49,371 nucleotides of DNA from an uncultured Verrucomicrobiales bacterium (lineage in GTDB: Bacteria > Verrucomicrobiota > Verrucomicrobiia > Limisphaerales > UBA1100): contig CAJWMQ010000004.1 in the NCBI GenBank assembly GCA_913042895.1, positions 1 to 49,371 of the forward strand. The letters are read 5' to 3'. A program made the position numbers and the translations under genes. Positions 34,128-44,464 of the stretch are shown here, in pieces. Positions within the stretch are counted from its first letter, which is position 1. The number at the start of each line of letters is the position of its first letter. The notes below the pieces were generated by a model. That model worked only from the letters and a program-made list of their open reading frames with translations, was not told the origin of the DNA and made no database searches.

Positions 34128-35429
34128 GTGCTGGACATCAAATACATTCGTCAGGAACCCGACGCTGCCCGTGAACGACTTGCCCAACGAGGCGAGGAAG
34201 CGGGCAAGATCGATGAATTGTTGGCGCTTGATGAGAAACGCCGTGGCATTGTCACTGAGGTGGAGGCACTGCAGGCCGATCGCAATGCGGCCTCCAAGGA
34301 AATTGGCGCCCTGATGGGGCAAGGAAACAAGGAGGAGGCGGAGGCGAAGAAGGCAGAGACCCGCGAGTTGGGCGATCGAATTGATGCGCTTAATACGCAA
34401 AAGAATGAGGCGGATGAGGCGTTCAATAATTTGATTTTAACACTGCCGAACCTGGCACATGCCTCCGTGCCTGTGGGGCCGGATGAATCGGCCAATGAAG
34501 AGATCAAAGTGCATGGCGACAAGCCGGCGTTTGATTTTGAGCCGAAAGGGCACGTGGATCTATGCGACGCCTTGGGCCTGATCGATTTCGAGCGGGGTAC
34601 CAAATTGTCGGGTAGTGGCTTTCTGCTCTACACCGGTTGGGGCGCGCGCCTGGAACGGGCGATGATTCAGTATCTGTTGGACCTGCATGTGCATGAGCAC
34701 GACTATACCGAAGTGAGTCCGCCGTTCATGGTGCAGGCAGAGTGCATGGAAGGTGTGGGGCAATTTCCGAAATTTCTCGATCAGGCATACGCCGTGCAGG
34801 AGGGGCTGGACGGGGAGACACTGGGTAAACGGTATCTTATCCCCACGGCCGAAGCGCCTGTGGCAAACCTACATCGCGGGGAGATTTTGAGCGAAACGGA
34901 TTTGCCTAAATATTATTGCGCCTATAGCCCGTGTTTCCGCGCGGAAGCCGGTGCGGCAGGTGTGGCCACGCGCGGCATGATTCGTGTGCATCAATTCGAC
35001 AAGGTGGAGCTAATCAAGGTGGTGAAGCCGGAAGACGGTTATGATGAGCTTGAGAAAATGCTCATCAACGCCGAGACCGTGCTGCAGCAATTGGGGCTTC
35101 ACTACCGTGTCCTCGCGCTCAGTAGCGGCGACATGGGCTTTGCCGCGGCCAAGACCTACGACATCGAGGTTTGGGCGCCGGGGCAGGGGAGCTATCTTGA
35201 AGTTAGCAGCGTTTCCAATACCGAGGACTTTCAGGCGCGCCGAATGAAAACCCGTTTCAAGGCAGAGCAGGGCGGCAACCAACTGCCGCATATTCTGAAT
35301 GGCAGCGGCGTGGCCTTGGCGCGATTGTTTGTGGCGCTGATAGAAACGCATCAGCGAAACGACGGCTCAATCAAGATTCCCGAGCCGCTGCAGCCATACT
35401 TGCGGGCAGACACCATTCCGGCAGCCTAG
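34128..35429 (+). CDS. serS: Seryl-tRNA synthetase
   Basis: 433 residues. An N-terminal helical hairpin that binds the long variable arm of tRNA-Ser (about 30-105, heptad-like EAEAKKAETRELGDRIDAL) is followed by the class II core: TAEAPVANLHRGE, FRAEAGAAGVATRGMIRVHQF (motif 2 region), EVSSVSNTEDFQARR and LNGSGVALARLFVAL (motif 3). The start is a GTG (VLDIKYIRQEPD), which matches the usual MLDIK start. The promoter spacing implies a leaderless transcript. glgA follows after 2 bp, so the two are co-transcribed. Confidence 0.96.
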   Translation: MLDIKYIRQEPDAARERLAQRGEEAGKIDELLALDEKRRGIVTEVEALQADRNAASKEIGALMGQGNKEEAEAKKAETRELGDRIDALNTQKNEADEAFNNLILTLPNLAHASVPVGPDESANEEIKVHGDKPAFDFEPKGHVDLCDALGLIDFERGTKLSGSGFLLYTGWGARLERAMIQYLLDLHVHEHDYTEVSPPFMVQAECMEGVGQFPKFLDQAYAVQEGLDGETLGKRYLIPTAEAPVANLHRGEILSETDLPKYYCAYSPCFRAEAGAAGVATRGMIRVHQFDKVELIKVVKPEDGYDELEKMLINAETVLQQLGLHYRVLALSSGDMGFAAAKTYDIEVWAPGQGSYLEVSSVSNTEDFQARRMKTRFKAEQGGNQLPHILNGSGVALARLFVALIETHQRNDGSIKIPEPLQPYLRADTIPAA

Positions 35430-35431
35430 CC

Positions 35432-36832
35432 ATGCGCATCCTGCAGGCGACTAGCGAATTCTTTCCGTACTCCAAAACCGGTGGACTTGCCGACATGGTC
35501 GCCGGCCTCAGCGGCGCACTGACCGAACTGGGTGAAGATGTCACGGTGGCCACACCGTTGTATCGGGGTATTCGAGAACAAGTACCCGATCTCAAGCCGT
35601 TTGGCCCCAAAGTCATTTTGCCTCTCGGTAAACAGACTTTTACCGGTCGATGGTGGAAAGCGACTAAATCGAACGGGCTGACACTTTTATTTTTGGAGCA
35701 GGAAGGTTTCTATGATCGACCGGGGTTATACATGGCGAATGGGGATGGATATTGGGACAACCCCGAGAGATTCATGTTTCTCAGCAAAGCTGTGGCACAG
35801 TTGGCTGGCGAATATGATGTGGTTCATGTGCATGACTGGCAGACAGCTTTTGTGCCGATGCTGCTACGCGCCAGCGGCTCTCGAGTGATTCCACGCACAG
35901 TGCTCACAATTCATAATTTGGCCTACCAAGGCCAATGCGAAGCAACGCGATTTGAGATTACTAATTTGCCATGGAATTGGTTTCACTCAGAAGGGCCGGA
36001 ATTCTGGGGCAGCTTAAATTTTTTGAAAGCCGGTTTACACTACGCCGATGCGATCACTACGGTGAGCCCGCAATATGCGAAAGAAATTATTACACCGGAA
36101 TTTGGGGAGGGGCTGGAGGGCGTACTGCAAAGCCGCCAGGATGTGTTTTTCGGAATTCTGAATGGCGTTGATTACGGCGAATGGAATACGGTTGAAAACC
36201 AATATTTGGCGGCCTCGTACGATGCGGATGATTTATCCGGTAAAAAAGTCTGCAAACAATTTCTCCAATCAAAGTTTGGGTTACCGGTTTCGGATGTCCC
36301 CATGTTTGGAATGGTGTCGCGACTAGCCGAGCAAAAAGGAATCGATGTTTTGTCTAAAGCACTGGGGGGTATATTGTGCGAAAAGGAAATTCAGTTTGTC
36401 GGTTTGGGTTCGGGGGATGATCAACTAGCTGAAGAATTACACTCTTTGAAGGAACGGTTTCCAAAACAAGTCGGATTCGAAAATGGATACTGTAACGCTT
36501 TGGCGCACCAAATCGAAGCTGGCGCTGACTATTTTGTCATGCCCTCAAGATTTGAACCATGCGGATTAAATCAAATGTATAGTTTACGATACGGAACCAT
36601 CCCCATCGTTAATGGGGTGGGTGGTTTGATTGATACAGTACAAGATGTTGCCAACCAACAAGCTACCGGGTTAGTTTTGAATCGTCTTACTGTCCGGGCA
36701 CTTACTGAATCATTTAAGAAGGCCTGTGATATTCATGGCTCAGTACAGTCCCTTGAAATATTGAAGAGAGGAATGAGGGCTGAATACGGATGGGGAAATT
36801 CATCAAATCAATATCTTAGATGCTACCAGTAG
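35432..36832 (+). CDS. glgA: Glycogen synthase (GT5)
   Basis: 466 residues, close to the normal length. It transfers glucose from ADP-glucose to growing glycogen. The KTGGL nucleotide-sugar motif lies at residues 15-19, VHVHDWQTAFVP and TIHNLAYQG in the N-terminal domain, ITTVSPQYAKEI, then GMVSRLAEQKGIDVL and the catalytic PSRFEPCGLNQMYSLRYGT region in the C-terminal domain. It starts 2 bp after serS. Codons in the last third shift visibly toward A/T at third positions. A 100-bp AT-rich gap without a clear terminator separates it from convergent lepB. Confidence 0.94.
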   Translation: MRILQATSEFFPYSKTGGLADMVAGLSGALTELGEDVTVATPLYRGIREQVPDLKPFGPKVILPLGKQTFTGRWWKATKSNGLTLLFLEQEGFYDRPGLYMANGDGYWDNPERFMFLSKAVAQLAGEYDVVHVHDWQTAFVPMLLRASGSRVIPRTVLTIHNLAYQGQCEATRFEITNLPWNWFHSEGPEFWGSLNFLKAGLHYADAITTVSPQYAKEIITPEFGEGLEGVLQSRQDVFFGILNGVDYGEWNTVENQYLAASYDADDLSGKKVCKQFLQSKFGLPVSDVPMFGMVSRLAEQKGIDVLSKALGGILCEKEIQFVGLGSGDDQLAEELHSLKERFPKQVGFENGYCNALAHQIEAGADYFVMPSRFEPCGLNQMYSLRYGTIPIVNGVGGLIDTVQDVANQQATGLVLNRLTVRALTESFKKACDIHGSVQSLEILKRGMRAEYGWGNSSNQYLRCYQ

Positions 36833-36932
36833 CACCAATTAACCTCTACATGTACCATCAAACTAAAATGCATATAACATATATTGTGCGAAACACAGTA
36901 GTCCGCGGGTTATTGGTGGATGGTGAAATTCA

Positions 36933-38441
36933 TTAGCGGTGGCTCCAGCCGAATCTTGGCGACAGTGGCGGCCAGTAAACAAAGGATGAATGGCCGATAA
37001 CGTTTTCCTGTGGGAGTTCTCCCCATTCACGGGAATCACGACTGTTGACAGTGTTGTCACCGAACATCAGGTAATGTCCTTGGTTAACATTGATTTGGTT
37101 ACCGTAGTTGAATCGGCCGATTGGCGTGTGCCCTGAGTAGATGGAATCCTGCGCTAATTGTGTAGCCTCGAATATGTGGTTTTCGCCATTTTGAACAATG
37201 ACTTTTGGGTGACTGTAAAGTTTGGAAAAACCTCGGTATGAGCTATCAATACGCCGAATAGAATCGTCACCAAATAATTCAATGTTACGGACATTTAGGT
37301 GACGATCATGGCCCAGCGTTACAGTGTCTCCGCCAACAGCGACCAGTCGCTTAATGTAGAATGTTTCTGCGATTGGGGCTGCTGCGCTTCGGGATGGTAT
37401 GCTGTCCTGGTTGATGGTGAAGATGGCGATGTCCCCACGCTTCGGCTTTCTGAAATTGTATGTCATCCGGTTGACGAACAGATGGTCTCCTGTTTTCACT
37501 CGGAGGTTGAAAACATACTCACCTTTTTTTGTGGTGGTTTTGTGGATGTAAGGACTGGTGTGACTGAGAAATGGTTCGCCGGCACGGACGGGTGGGAACC
37601 AAATATTTTTTGTGATTTGCTTTCCTTGCGAATCGATGAATTCGAAAGTTTGTTTTGAAATTAAAGGAAACACTTGTTTCGGCGGGTGAATCATTCGCAA
37701 TGTCCAATCACCTTCCGCCTTGAGGCTGTGATAGGAATAACCTCTTAACTTATCTAGTAATTTACTGCCCCAGCTGGGGGGGGCAATGGGCTTGATATTA
37801 AATGGTTGGGGTGGAATGGATTCGCCGGTGCCGATTTTGACTTCGTGTGGGGAGATTATTTTTTGAATTCGTGCATCACTTTGGCCGGTGCTGAATTGAA
37901 TGATGCGGCCCTGATCGTTGGGTTCGAAAAAATTGCCGTCGGCCACAAAGGTCCCCTGCTCTGCCTGCCCCTGCAACGTGCCAGAGCTTTTTTCACTCAA
38001 ATCCGAGGCGGTGATGCCGTAGAGCGTGGGTTGCATGGAGCCGGTTGGGATTTTGAATGGCTGAAAGAAAAATGTCCGGAAAGCAAGCACCAGAGTGGCT
38101 ACGAGGAGAAATGTTTCCACCAGATCGCGGCCGGCCGAATCGGGCAGATATAATGTCTCGCTAGCGGTTTTAAACAAATTCTCTCTCGCTTCCTTAAGCG
38201 CGGTCACGTCCTTGGCGTGAATGATCCTTCCCTTGAATTCTTTCTGTAATTGATCGAGAGATTCTTGGAGTGCATCGGTGGCTTTGGGCTTCAGGAGATC
38301 CCGTTGGGCTAGCAGGTGTTTGTTGATTTGCTTGTGCTCCTCCCGCGCTTGTAGAACCCGTGTATTCGGGATGGGAAGCGGAATAATATCCCAGAGATAA
38401 GAGACGTAAAAATCGTCTGTGATGGACCATTCTTTGTTCAT
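36933..38441 (-). CDS. lepB: Signal peptidase I with large insertion
   Basis: 502 residues. It removes signal peptides on the outer face of the membrane. An N-terminal polar/coiled-coil part (about 30-100) precedes one membrane helix (about 107-124). The catalytic Ser135 is in IPTGSMQPTL, Lys364 in FYIKRLVAVGGD, with GDHLFVNR (318-325), RGDIAIF and GDNTVNSRDSREWG completing the boxes. About 175 residues (141-317) are inserted between the Ser box and the next conserved box, which makes it far longer than E. coli LepB. Its ATG overlaps the lepA stop by 4 bp (ATGA), the classical lepA-lepB operon order. The region is AT-richer than the flanks. Confidence 0.94.
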   Translation of the reverse strand: MNKEWSITDDFYVSYLWDIIPLPIPNTRVLQAREEHKQINKHLLAQRDLLKPKATDALQESLDQLQKEFKGRIIHAKDVTALKEARENLFKTASETLYLPDSAGRDLVETFLLVATLVLAFRTFFFQPFKIPTGSMQPTLYGITASDLSEKSSGTLQGQAEQGTFVADGNFFEPNDQGRIIQFSTGQSDARIQKIISPHEVKIGTGESIPPQPFNIKPIAPPSWGSKLLDKLRGYSYHSLKAEGDWTLRMIHPPKQVFPLISKQTFEFIDSQGKQITKNIWFPPVRAGEPFLSHTSPYIHKTTTKKGEYVFNLRVKTGDHLFVNRMTYNFRKPKRGDIAIFTINQDSIPSRSAAAPIAETFYIKRLVAVGGDTVTLGHDRHLNVRNIELFGDDSIRRIDSSYRGFSKLYSHPKVIVQNGENHIFEATQLAQDSIYSGHTPIGRFNYGNQINVNQGHYLMFGDNTVNSRDSREWGELPQENVIGHSSFVYWPPLSPRFGWSHR

Positions 38442-40228
38442 GCCTTGAGCACCTTAATGAAGGCGTCTTGCGGGATATTAACCGAGCCGATTGATTTCAT
38501 CCGTTTCTTGCCTTCCTTTTGTTTTTCCAGCAGCTTGCGCTTGCGGGAAATATCGCCGCCATAACACTTGGCCGTCACGTCTTTTCGTACGGCACCGACG
38601 GTTTCACGGGCGACAATGCGGCCGCCAATGGCGGCCTGGATGGCGACTTTGAATTGCTGACGCGGGATTACCTCTTTTAACTTGGCGGCTAGTGCCCTGC
38701 CGCGTTGCTCTGCTTTGTCGAAATGAACAATGCATGAAAACGCATCGACCGGGTCGCCGTTTACGAGCATGTCGAGCTTCACCATCTTTGATTGCTGGTA
38801 GCCGGCCGGATCGTAATCCATGCTCCCAAAGCCGCGGGTAAGACTTTTGATGCGGTCGTGGAAATCCACTAGAATTTCGTTCATGGGCACGGTGCCCTGA
38901 AGCATTACGCGGGTGCCGTCTAGAGATTCGGTGTGTTCGACTACGCCGCGTTTTTCGGAAACAAGGTTCATCATGTCACCGATGTTTTCGTTCGGGCACA
39001 TGATGTGGGTTCGGACGATTGGTTCCTCGATCCAGTCGATGATTGATGGGTCCGGCATGTGCACGGGATTGTCCACCTCCAATTCCGTGCCGTCTGTCTG
39101 GATCACGCGATAGATGACATTTGGATAAGTGGCGATGATATCCATGTCGTACTCGCGCCGGAGCCGTTCCTGAATAATCTCCAAATGCAGCAGGCCCAGA
39201 AAGCCACAGCGAAACCCAAAGCCCAGCGCGATGGAGCTTTCCTGTTGGTAAACAAACGCCGGGTCGTTGAGTTGGAGTTTGGCGAGGTTGTTTTTCAGGT
39301 GCTCGTAATCAGCGGAGTTGATCGGGTATATGCCGCTGTAGACCATTGGTCGTACTTCCTGAAATCCATCCAGCGGGTCGGCGGCATTGCGCGTTTCCAG
39401 TAACGTGTCACCCATCTTCACATCGCGCGGCACACGGATATTTCCAGTGACGTAGCCGGTTTCGCCCGGGCCCAATTTTTCACGCGAATACGGCTTAGGA
39501 TTGAAGCTGCCCACCTCTTTGACTTCGATGGTTTTTTCGGAATGATGCATTCGCACCTGCATGCCAGGTTTTAATTCGCCGTCAAACACACGCACATGAA
39601 TGACCACCCCTTTGTAAGGGTCGTACACTGAGTCGTAGCCCAAAGCTTGCAGTTTGCCCTCGGCCGTCGGCTTGGGGGGAGGCACGCGTTGCACGATGGC
39701 CTCCAAAATATCCTCAATGCCGATGCCTTCCTTGGCACTGCAAGGGAGTGTTTCTTCGCCGGGAATGGCGAGGATCTCCTCGATTTGTGAAATGGCTGCA
39801 TTCACATCGGCGTGCGGCAAGTCGATCTTGTTGATCACAGGTAGGATTTCCAAGCCCTGCTTCAGTGCAAGATGTACGTTGGCGACGGTTTGCGCCTCCA
39901 CGCCCTGTGCTGCATCAATAATCAGGAGCGCCCCTTCGCAGGCACTAAGGCTACGGGAAACTTCATAAGAAAAATCAACGTGACCGGGCGTGTCGATCAG
40001 GTTCAGCTCGTAGGTTTCCCCGTCACGCGCCGTGTAGTACATGGTCACTGGGTGCGACTTGATTGTGATACCCCGCTCGCGTTCGAGATCCATTGAGTCA
40101 AGAAGTTGATCCTCCATCTCGCGCTGGCTGACAGTGTTGGTGCCCTGTAACAGGCGATCACTCAACGTGGTCTTGCCATGGTCGATGTGTGCAATAATGC
40201 TAAAATTTCTGATCTTCGTGGGATCCAT
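38438..40228 (-). CDS. lepA: Elongation factor 4 (LepA)
   Basis: 596 residues, the usual length. Ribosome-associated GTPase that can back-translocate or remodel ribosomes. The G1 motif AHIDHGKTT is at residues 13-21, DTPGHVDF and NKIDLPHAD follow, then the EF-G-like domains and the LepA-specific C-terminal domain (VKLDMLVNGDPVDAF, KAEQRGRALAAKLKEVIPRQ, DISRKRKLLEKQKEGKKRMK). The ATG at 40228 fits the family. It follows the phosphohexomutase gene after 59 bp and overlaps lepB. Confidence 0.97.
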   Translation of the reverse strand: MDPTKIRNFSIIAHIDHGKTTLSDRLLQGTNTVSQREMEDQLLDSMDLERERGITIKSHPVTMYYTARDGETYELNLIDTPGHVDFSYEVSRSLSACEGALLIIDAAQGVEAQTVANVHLALKQGLEILPVINKIDLPHADVNAAISQIEEILAIPGEETLPCSAKEGIGIEDILEAIVQRVPPPKPTAEGKLQALGYDSVYDPYKGVVIHVRVFDGELKPGMQVRMHHSEKTIEVKEVGSFNPKPYSREKLGPGETGYVTGNIRVPRDVKMGDTLLETRNAADPLDGFQEVRPMVYSGIYPINSADYEHLKNNLAKLQLNDPAFVYQQESSIALGFGFRCGFLGLLHLEIIQERLRREYDMDIIATYPNVIYRVIQTDGTELEVDNPVHMPDPSIIDWIEEPIVRTHIMCPNENIGDMMNLVSEKRGVVEHTESLDGTRVMLQGTVPMNEILVDFHDRIKSLTRGFGSMDYDPAGYQQSKMVKLDMLVNGDPVDAFSCIVHFDKAEQRGRALAAKLKEVIPRQQFKVAIQAAIGGRIVARETVGAVRKDVTAKCYGGDISRKRKLLEKQKEGKKRMKSIGSVNIPQDAFIKVLKA

Positions 40229-40287
40229 TTTCTTGCTCGAACAAAGCCGGAGAAAATACCGGAGTAGCGGTTGGATAAAAGAAAATA

Positions 40288-41721
40288 CTATTTTTTTGCG
40301 CGATCGGCGATTGCCTTGCCCAAATCAAGCAGGCGCGTCACACAGGGCTGGGTTGGGCCTTCCGCGTATATCCTAAGCACGGGCTCTGTACCGGATCCCC
40401 GTAACATGAGCCAACTTCCACAGCGGCCCGTGTACTTCACCCCGTCAAAGGTTTGGGTTTTATCAATCGGCGAACCCAGTAAATCACTTGGCGGATTTTC
40501 TGCGGCGAACTGCATGAGGTTCGCCCGTTTGTTCAGTGGATAATGCGTGTCAATACGGCCATAAGCAAAGTGGCCGTAGTCCTTGGTTAATTCTGCGAGG
40601 AGTTTGGTGAGGGGTTTGCCTTCGGTGGCGAGAAGCTCAAGAATCATGAGCCCGGCCAGAATGCCATCCCGCTCCGGAACATGGCCGGGGAAGCCGATCC
40701 CGCCGCTCTCCTCAAAGCCCAGCAACACATCGCCCTGAAGCATCTCCTCGCAAATATACTTGAATCCGACCCCCGTTTCGGTGAGAGGCAATCCGTGGTG
40801 CTGGCACATCACATCCACCATGGATGTGGTGGTCAACGCTTTCACTGCCCTGCCCTGCCCTTTGCGATTCTTGATAAAATGGCGCAGCAGGAGGCAAATG
40901 ATTTGATGGGTCGTCAAGAGTTTGCCATCACCCATCATGCCGCCAATGCGATCAGCATCGCCATCGGTGACCAAGCAGAAATCCGCCCGCTTGCGCCTGA
41001 GTTCGCGCTGGCTGTTAACGTAATTCCGCTCGATAGGCTCAGGGTTAAGCCCGCCAAAATTAGGATCATGGTCCGCGTTGAATGTGTGGACGGTACATTG
41101 TGTACCCCTAAGTATTTGATCGAAACAACCGGCACCCACACCGAACAGCGCTTCATGGGCAAAATGAAGTTTGGCTTTCTGGATCAAATCAAAATCGACA
41201 AGGCGCTTAAGCGCAGTGAAATACTTTGGTAATAAGTTGCTTGTGCGCAGTAACTTGCGTCTCTTTGCTTCGGTGGCGGTTAACTGATTGACGGGGCATT
41301 TTTGGAGGCTGTGTTCGATGGCTCGACAGGTTTCCGGATCGGCTGGGCCGCCGTGATGCAATTTGATTTTAAATCCGTTGAAGCGTGCAGGGTTATGGCT
41401 AGCCGTAATCATAATGCCGGCCCGCGCCTTCTGTTTTGCTGTATGCCATGAGACCGCCGGTGTAGGTACTGGTCTGTCCGCTAACAGTACTTCATAACCA
41501 TTGGCCGATAGCACTTCAGCAGTGACTTGGGCGAATTCATTGGAAAGGAAACGCCGGTCGTAACCCACTACCATTTGCTTGTGGGTGGTGCGTGTATGTT
41601 TGCGTGCGAAATGATCTGCGGTGGACTGGGCGACTAGGCGGATGTTTTCAAAGGTGTAATCCCCCCCAATAACGGCGCGCCATCCGTCGGTGCCAAACTT
41701 GACTGGGCAATCGGGTTTCAT
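40288..41721 (-). CDS. Phosphoglucomutase/phosphomannomutase family protein
   Basis: 477-residue alpha-D-phosphohexomutase. The catalytic phosphoserine is S108 in GIMITASHNPARFNGFKI, metal binding is TDGDADRIGG, the sugar-binding loop is FEESGGIG, and RGSGTEPVLRIYAEG is the phosphate-binding loop of domain 4. The N-terminus KFGTDGWRAVIG is typical. It interconverts hexose 1- and 6-phosphates, and could supply glucose-1-phosphate for glycogen given the nearby glgA. Exact substrate preference is not determinable. The ATG overlaps the rpe stop by 4 bp. Confidence 0.93.
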   Translation of the reverse strand: MKPDCPVKFGTDGWRAVIGGDYTFENIRLVAQSTADHFARKHTRTTHKQMVVGYDRRFLSNEFAQVTAEVLSANGYEVLLADRPVPTPAVSWHTAKQKARAGIMITASHNPARFNGFKIKLHHGGPADPETCRAIEHSLQKCPVNQLTATEAKRRKLLRTSNLLPKYFTALKRLVDFDLIQKAKLHFAHEALFGVGAGCFDQILRGTQCTVHTFNADHDPNFGGLNPEPIERNYVNSQRELRRKRADFCLVTDGDADRIGGMMGDGKLLTTHQIICLLLRHFIKNRKGQGRAVKALTTTSMVDVMCQHHGLPLTETGVGFKYICEEMLQGDVLLGFEESGGIGFPGHVPERDGILAGLMILELLATEGKPLTKLLAELTKDYGHFAYGRIDTHYPLNKRANLMQFAAENPPSDLLGSPIDKTQTFDGVKYTGRCGSWLMLRGSGTEPVLRIYAEGPTQPCVTRLLDLGKAIADRAKK

Positions 41722-42386
41722 GGTCGCCTGCGGTTTTGCTCAACATCTTCGCGCATTTTTGTGATAGCACGTTTCATGTCGCGTTTGCTGAACAAGGCGG
41801 TACCGCTCACGAAAGTGTCGGCTCCCATGCGGGAGCATTCAACGGCAGTCTTGGTATCGATACCGCCATCAACCTCAATGCGGAATCCTAGCCCCCTCTC
41901 CTGACGCCATTGCCAGGCTTGTTGAATTTTGGGAAGGCATTCCTCCATGAACGATTGGCCGCCAAAGCCTGGGTTCACGGTCATGATCAGGAGGGTATCG
42001 ATTTTATCGAGATAAGGCTCTGCTGCAACCAATGGTGTGGGTGGATTTACGGCAAGGCCAACTTTGCGTTCAAGGTTGCGAATGCGCCAAATCAAATCCC
42101 GAGCTTGATCGGTCAGTTCGGCATGAATGGTAAGTTGATCGGCACCGCCTTTTGCAAAACTTCCGAGCAGAATTTCGGGTTGCGAGCACATCAAATGCAC
42201 ATCGAAAAAAAGTTTGGATTGAGGGCGTAACGTGCGGACGACTTCCGGCCCAAAGGAAATGTTGGGCACGAAATGCCCGTCCATAATGTCGAGGTGCAGC
42301 CAGTCGCCGCCTGATCGTTCCGCGCGTTTGGCTTCCGTCGCGAATTTCCCATAATCCGCTGCGAGCAGAGAGGGGGCTATTTTCAT
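41718..42386 (-). CDS. rpe: Ribulose-phosphate 3-epimerase
   Basis: 222-residue TIM barrel that interconverts ribulose-5-phosphate and xylulose-5-phosphate. Signature strands: MKIAPSLLAADYGKF, WLHLDIMDGHFVPNISFGP with metal-binding His/Asp residues, FFDVHLM, MTVNPGFGGQSFM and EVDGGIDTKTA. Lies 6 bp after ftsH and overlaps the phosphohexomutase by 4 bp, in a tight leftward run. Confidence 0.95.
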   Translation of the reverse strand: MKIAPSLLAADYGKFATEAKRAERSGGDWLHLDIMDGHFVPNISFGPEVVRTLRPQSKLFFDVHLMCSQPEILLGSFAKGGADQLTIHAELTDQARDLIWRIRNLERKVGLAVNPPTPLVAAEPYLDKIDTLLIMTVNPGFGGQSFMEECLPKIQQAWQWRQERGLGFRIEVDGGIDTKTAVECSRMGADTFVSGTALFSKRDMKRAITKMREDVEQNRRRP

Positions 42387-42392
42387 CAGGTG

Positions 42393-44456
42393 CTAGGCGG
42401 GGGAAGGAGCGGGTGCTGTGGTGCCGGAATCAAGGCCAGAATCTTCCTTTGGCGGATTGTTTTCAGCATCGGAATCCGTGGTGGGCGTGGAGGCCTCAGC
42501 ACCGGTCATGCCTTCCCCTCCAGAAGGTTTGTTGGATTGATCGAGCTTGCCGGTCTTGACGATTTCCTCAACCTGCGAGGCGTCCAATGTCTCGTATTCC
42601 TTCAAGGCTTCTGCAATGAACTTCACCTTTTCCTTATTTTCGGTAATCAACCGGTTGGCGCGGTCGTACGCATTATTGATGATAGTTTTGACTTCTCCGT
42701 CAATTAACTGAGCCGTGTCTTCACTGTATTCCTTGGACTGCGCCATGTCGCGCCCGAGGAAAACGTATTCGTTATCGCCTCCATATTGAACCATGCCCAG
42801 CGCATCGCTCATTCCGAACTGAGTAACCATCGCCTTGGCCATCTTGGTGGCCTGTTGGATGTCGCCGGCCGCGCCGGAGGAAATATCGCCTGAATACATT
42901 TCCTCAGCGATACGCCCGCCCATGGTCATGCAAATAGTGTCGAGAAGCTGAAGCTTATGATGATTTAAAACATCCTCCTTCGGTAGGCTCATCGTGGCTC
43001 CGAGGGATTGGCCGCGCGGGATGATGGTGACCTTGTGCAGCGGATGGCAGTGTTGCAACAAAATGTTCAAGATAGCGTGACCGGCTTCATGCCAAGCAGT
43101 GCGTGTTTTATCTTCCTCGCTCATGGCGAGGCTGCGGCGCTCTCGACCCCAACGAACTTTGTCGCGTGCTTCCTCAAGCTCGATCATGCGAATTCTCTTT
43201 TTGTTTTTGCGCGCAGCAAGCAAGGCGGCTTCATTGAGGAGGTTGGCTAATTCTGCGCCGGAATATCCAGGTGTCCCGCGGGCGATAACCGAAAGATCTA
43301 CCTCCTTGGCGAGCTTCACCTTCTTGGCGTGGACCTTGAGAATGGATTCGCGCCCGCGCACATCGGGCAGTGGTACAGTGATTTGCCGGTCGAACCGGCC
43401 GGGGCGCAGCAGCGCAGGATCGAGTACATCCGGGCGGTTGGTGGCTGCAATAATAATGATGCCTTCCTGAGAATCAAAACCATCCATTTCAACGAGCAGC
43501 GCGTTGAGCGTTTGTTCGCGTTCGTCGTTACCTCCGCCCAAGCCGTGTCCGCGATGGCGGCCGACGGCGTCAATTTCGTCAATGAACACCAAGCAAGGCG
43601 TGCTCTTGCGTGCCTGTTCAAACATATCACGCACGCGACTGGCACCAACACCGACAAACATCTCCACAAAATCAGAGCCGCTGATGCTGAAGAAACTGGC
43701 ATCAGCTTCGCCTGCAATGGCCTTGGCCAGTAGTGTTTTGCCGGTGCCGGGAGAGCCAACCATCAAAATGCCCTTCGGGATCCGGCCGCCGAGTTTTTGG
43801 AATTTCTTGGGGTCCTTTAGGAAATCCACCAACTCGAAGACTTCGTCCTTGGCTTCCTCAACGCCGGCCACGTCTTTGAACGTAATCTTGTTCTTATCCT
43901 TGTTCATTGCGCGCGCCTTGCTCTTGCCGAAATTCATGGCGCCTTTTCCAGCCATTTTGATTTGGCGGATGAAGAAGAAATAAATGAAGAACACGATCAA
44001 CAGAAACGGCAGGATTGTGAGCAGAAAACTGTAAAGAAGCGTGCTCTCCTGTTCCTGTTCCACTTTAGGGTGGCCGATGATAAGTGCCTGATGATCCTCG
44101 GGAATCGTGGATCGAAGGCGGAAGGAGGATTCCTTAATCTTCCCGTTTTCGCGGATAAAGACGAGAGCCGCCGCTCCATTCTCATCTGCGTTTTCCGCGA
44201 CGCGCGTTTCCTTGGATTTGCCGGTGATTTCCTTTAGCTCGGATGCCTGGGAAAATTTGATTTTCGCCTCTATTAAAATGTCATCCCCTTCGACCTTGTT
44301 GGTAATCATGCCGATGAACTGATCATAGGTGATCTCGGTCGAGTCCTCGGTCTTGTTCCGGCCGGCCATAAGCAGCATGAAAATTGCCCCGAAAATCACG
44401 AGGTAAATGATCCATGGGCGCATGGAGCTTTCCTGATTGTTGTCCTGATTATCCAT
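42393..44456 (-). CDS. ftsH: ATP-dependent zinc metalloprotease FtsH
   Basis: 687 residues. Membrane-bound AAA+ protease that degrades membrane and regulatory proteins. Two N-terminal membrane helices ([19 protein letters not shown] and [18 protein letters not shown]) flank a periplasmic domain. Walker A is GSPGTGKT, Walker [12 protein letters not shown], and the zinc site HEAGH lies in the protease domain. The C-terminus has a roughly 50-residue polar extension rich in Ser, Pro, Glu and Gly. The ATG at 44456 (MDNQDNNQ) is preferred; a TTG at 44501 would add 15 residues through the promoter-like site. Confidence 0.96.
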   Translation of the reverse strand: MDNQDNNQESSMRPWIIYLVIFGAIFMLLMAGRNKTEDSTEITYDQFIGMITNKVEGDDILIEAKIKFSQASELKEITGKSKETRVAENADENGAAALVFIRENGKIKESSFRLRSTIPEDHQALIIGHPKVEQEQESTLLYSFLLTILPFLLIVFFIYFFFIRQIKMAGKGAMNFGKSKARAMNKDKNKITFKDVAGVEEAKDEVFELVDFLKDPKKFQKLGGRIPKGILMVGSPGTGKTLLAKAIAGEADASFFSISGSDFVEMFVGVGASRVRDMFEQARKSTPCLVFIDEIDAVGRHRGHGLGGGNDEREQTLNALLVEMDGFDSQEGIIIIAATNRPDVLDPALLRPGRFDRQITVPLPDVRGRESILKVHAKKVKLAKEVDLSVIARGTPGYSGAELANLLNEAALLAARKNKKRIRMIELEEARDKVRWGRERRSLAMSEEDKTRTAWHEAGHAILNILLQHCHPLHKVTIIPRGQSLGATMSLPKEDVLNHHKLQLLDTICMTMGGRIAEEMYSGDISSGAAGDIQQATKMAKAMVTQFGMSDALGMVQYGGDNEYVFLGRDMAQSKEYSEDTAQLIDGEVKTIINNAYDRANRLITENKEKVKFIAEALKEYETLDASQVEEIVKTGKLDQSNKPSGGEGMTGAEASTPTTDSDAENNPPKEDSGLDSGTTAPAPSPA

Positions 44457-44464
44457 TAAGATTC

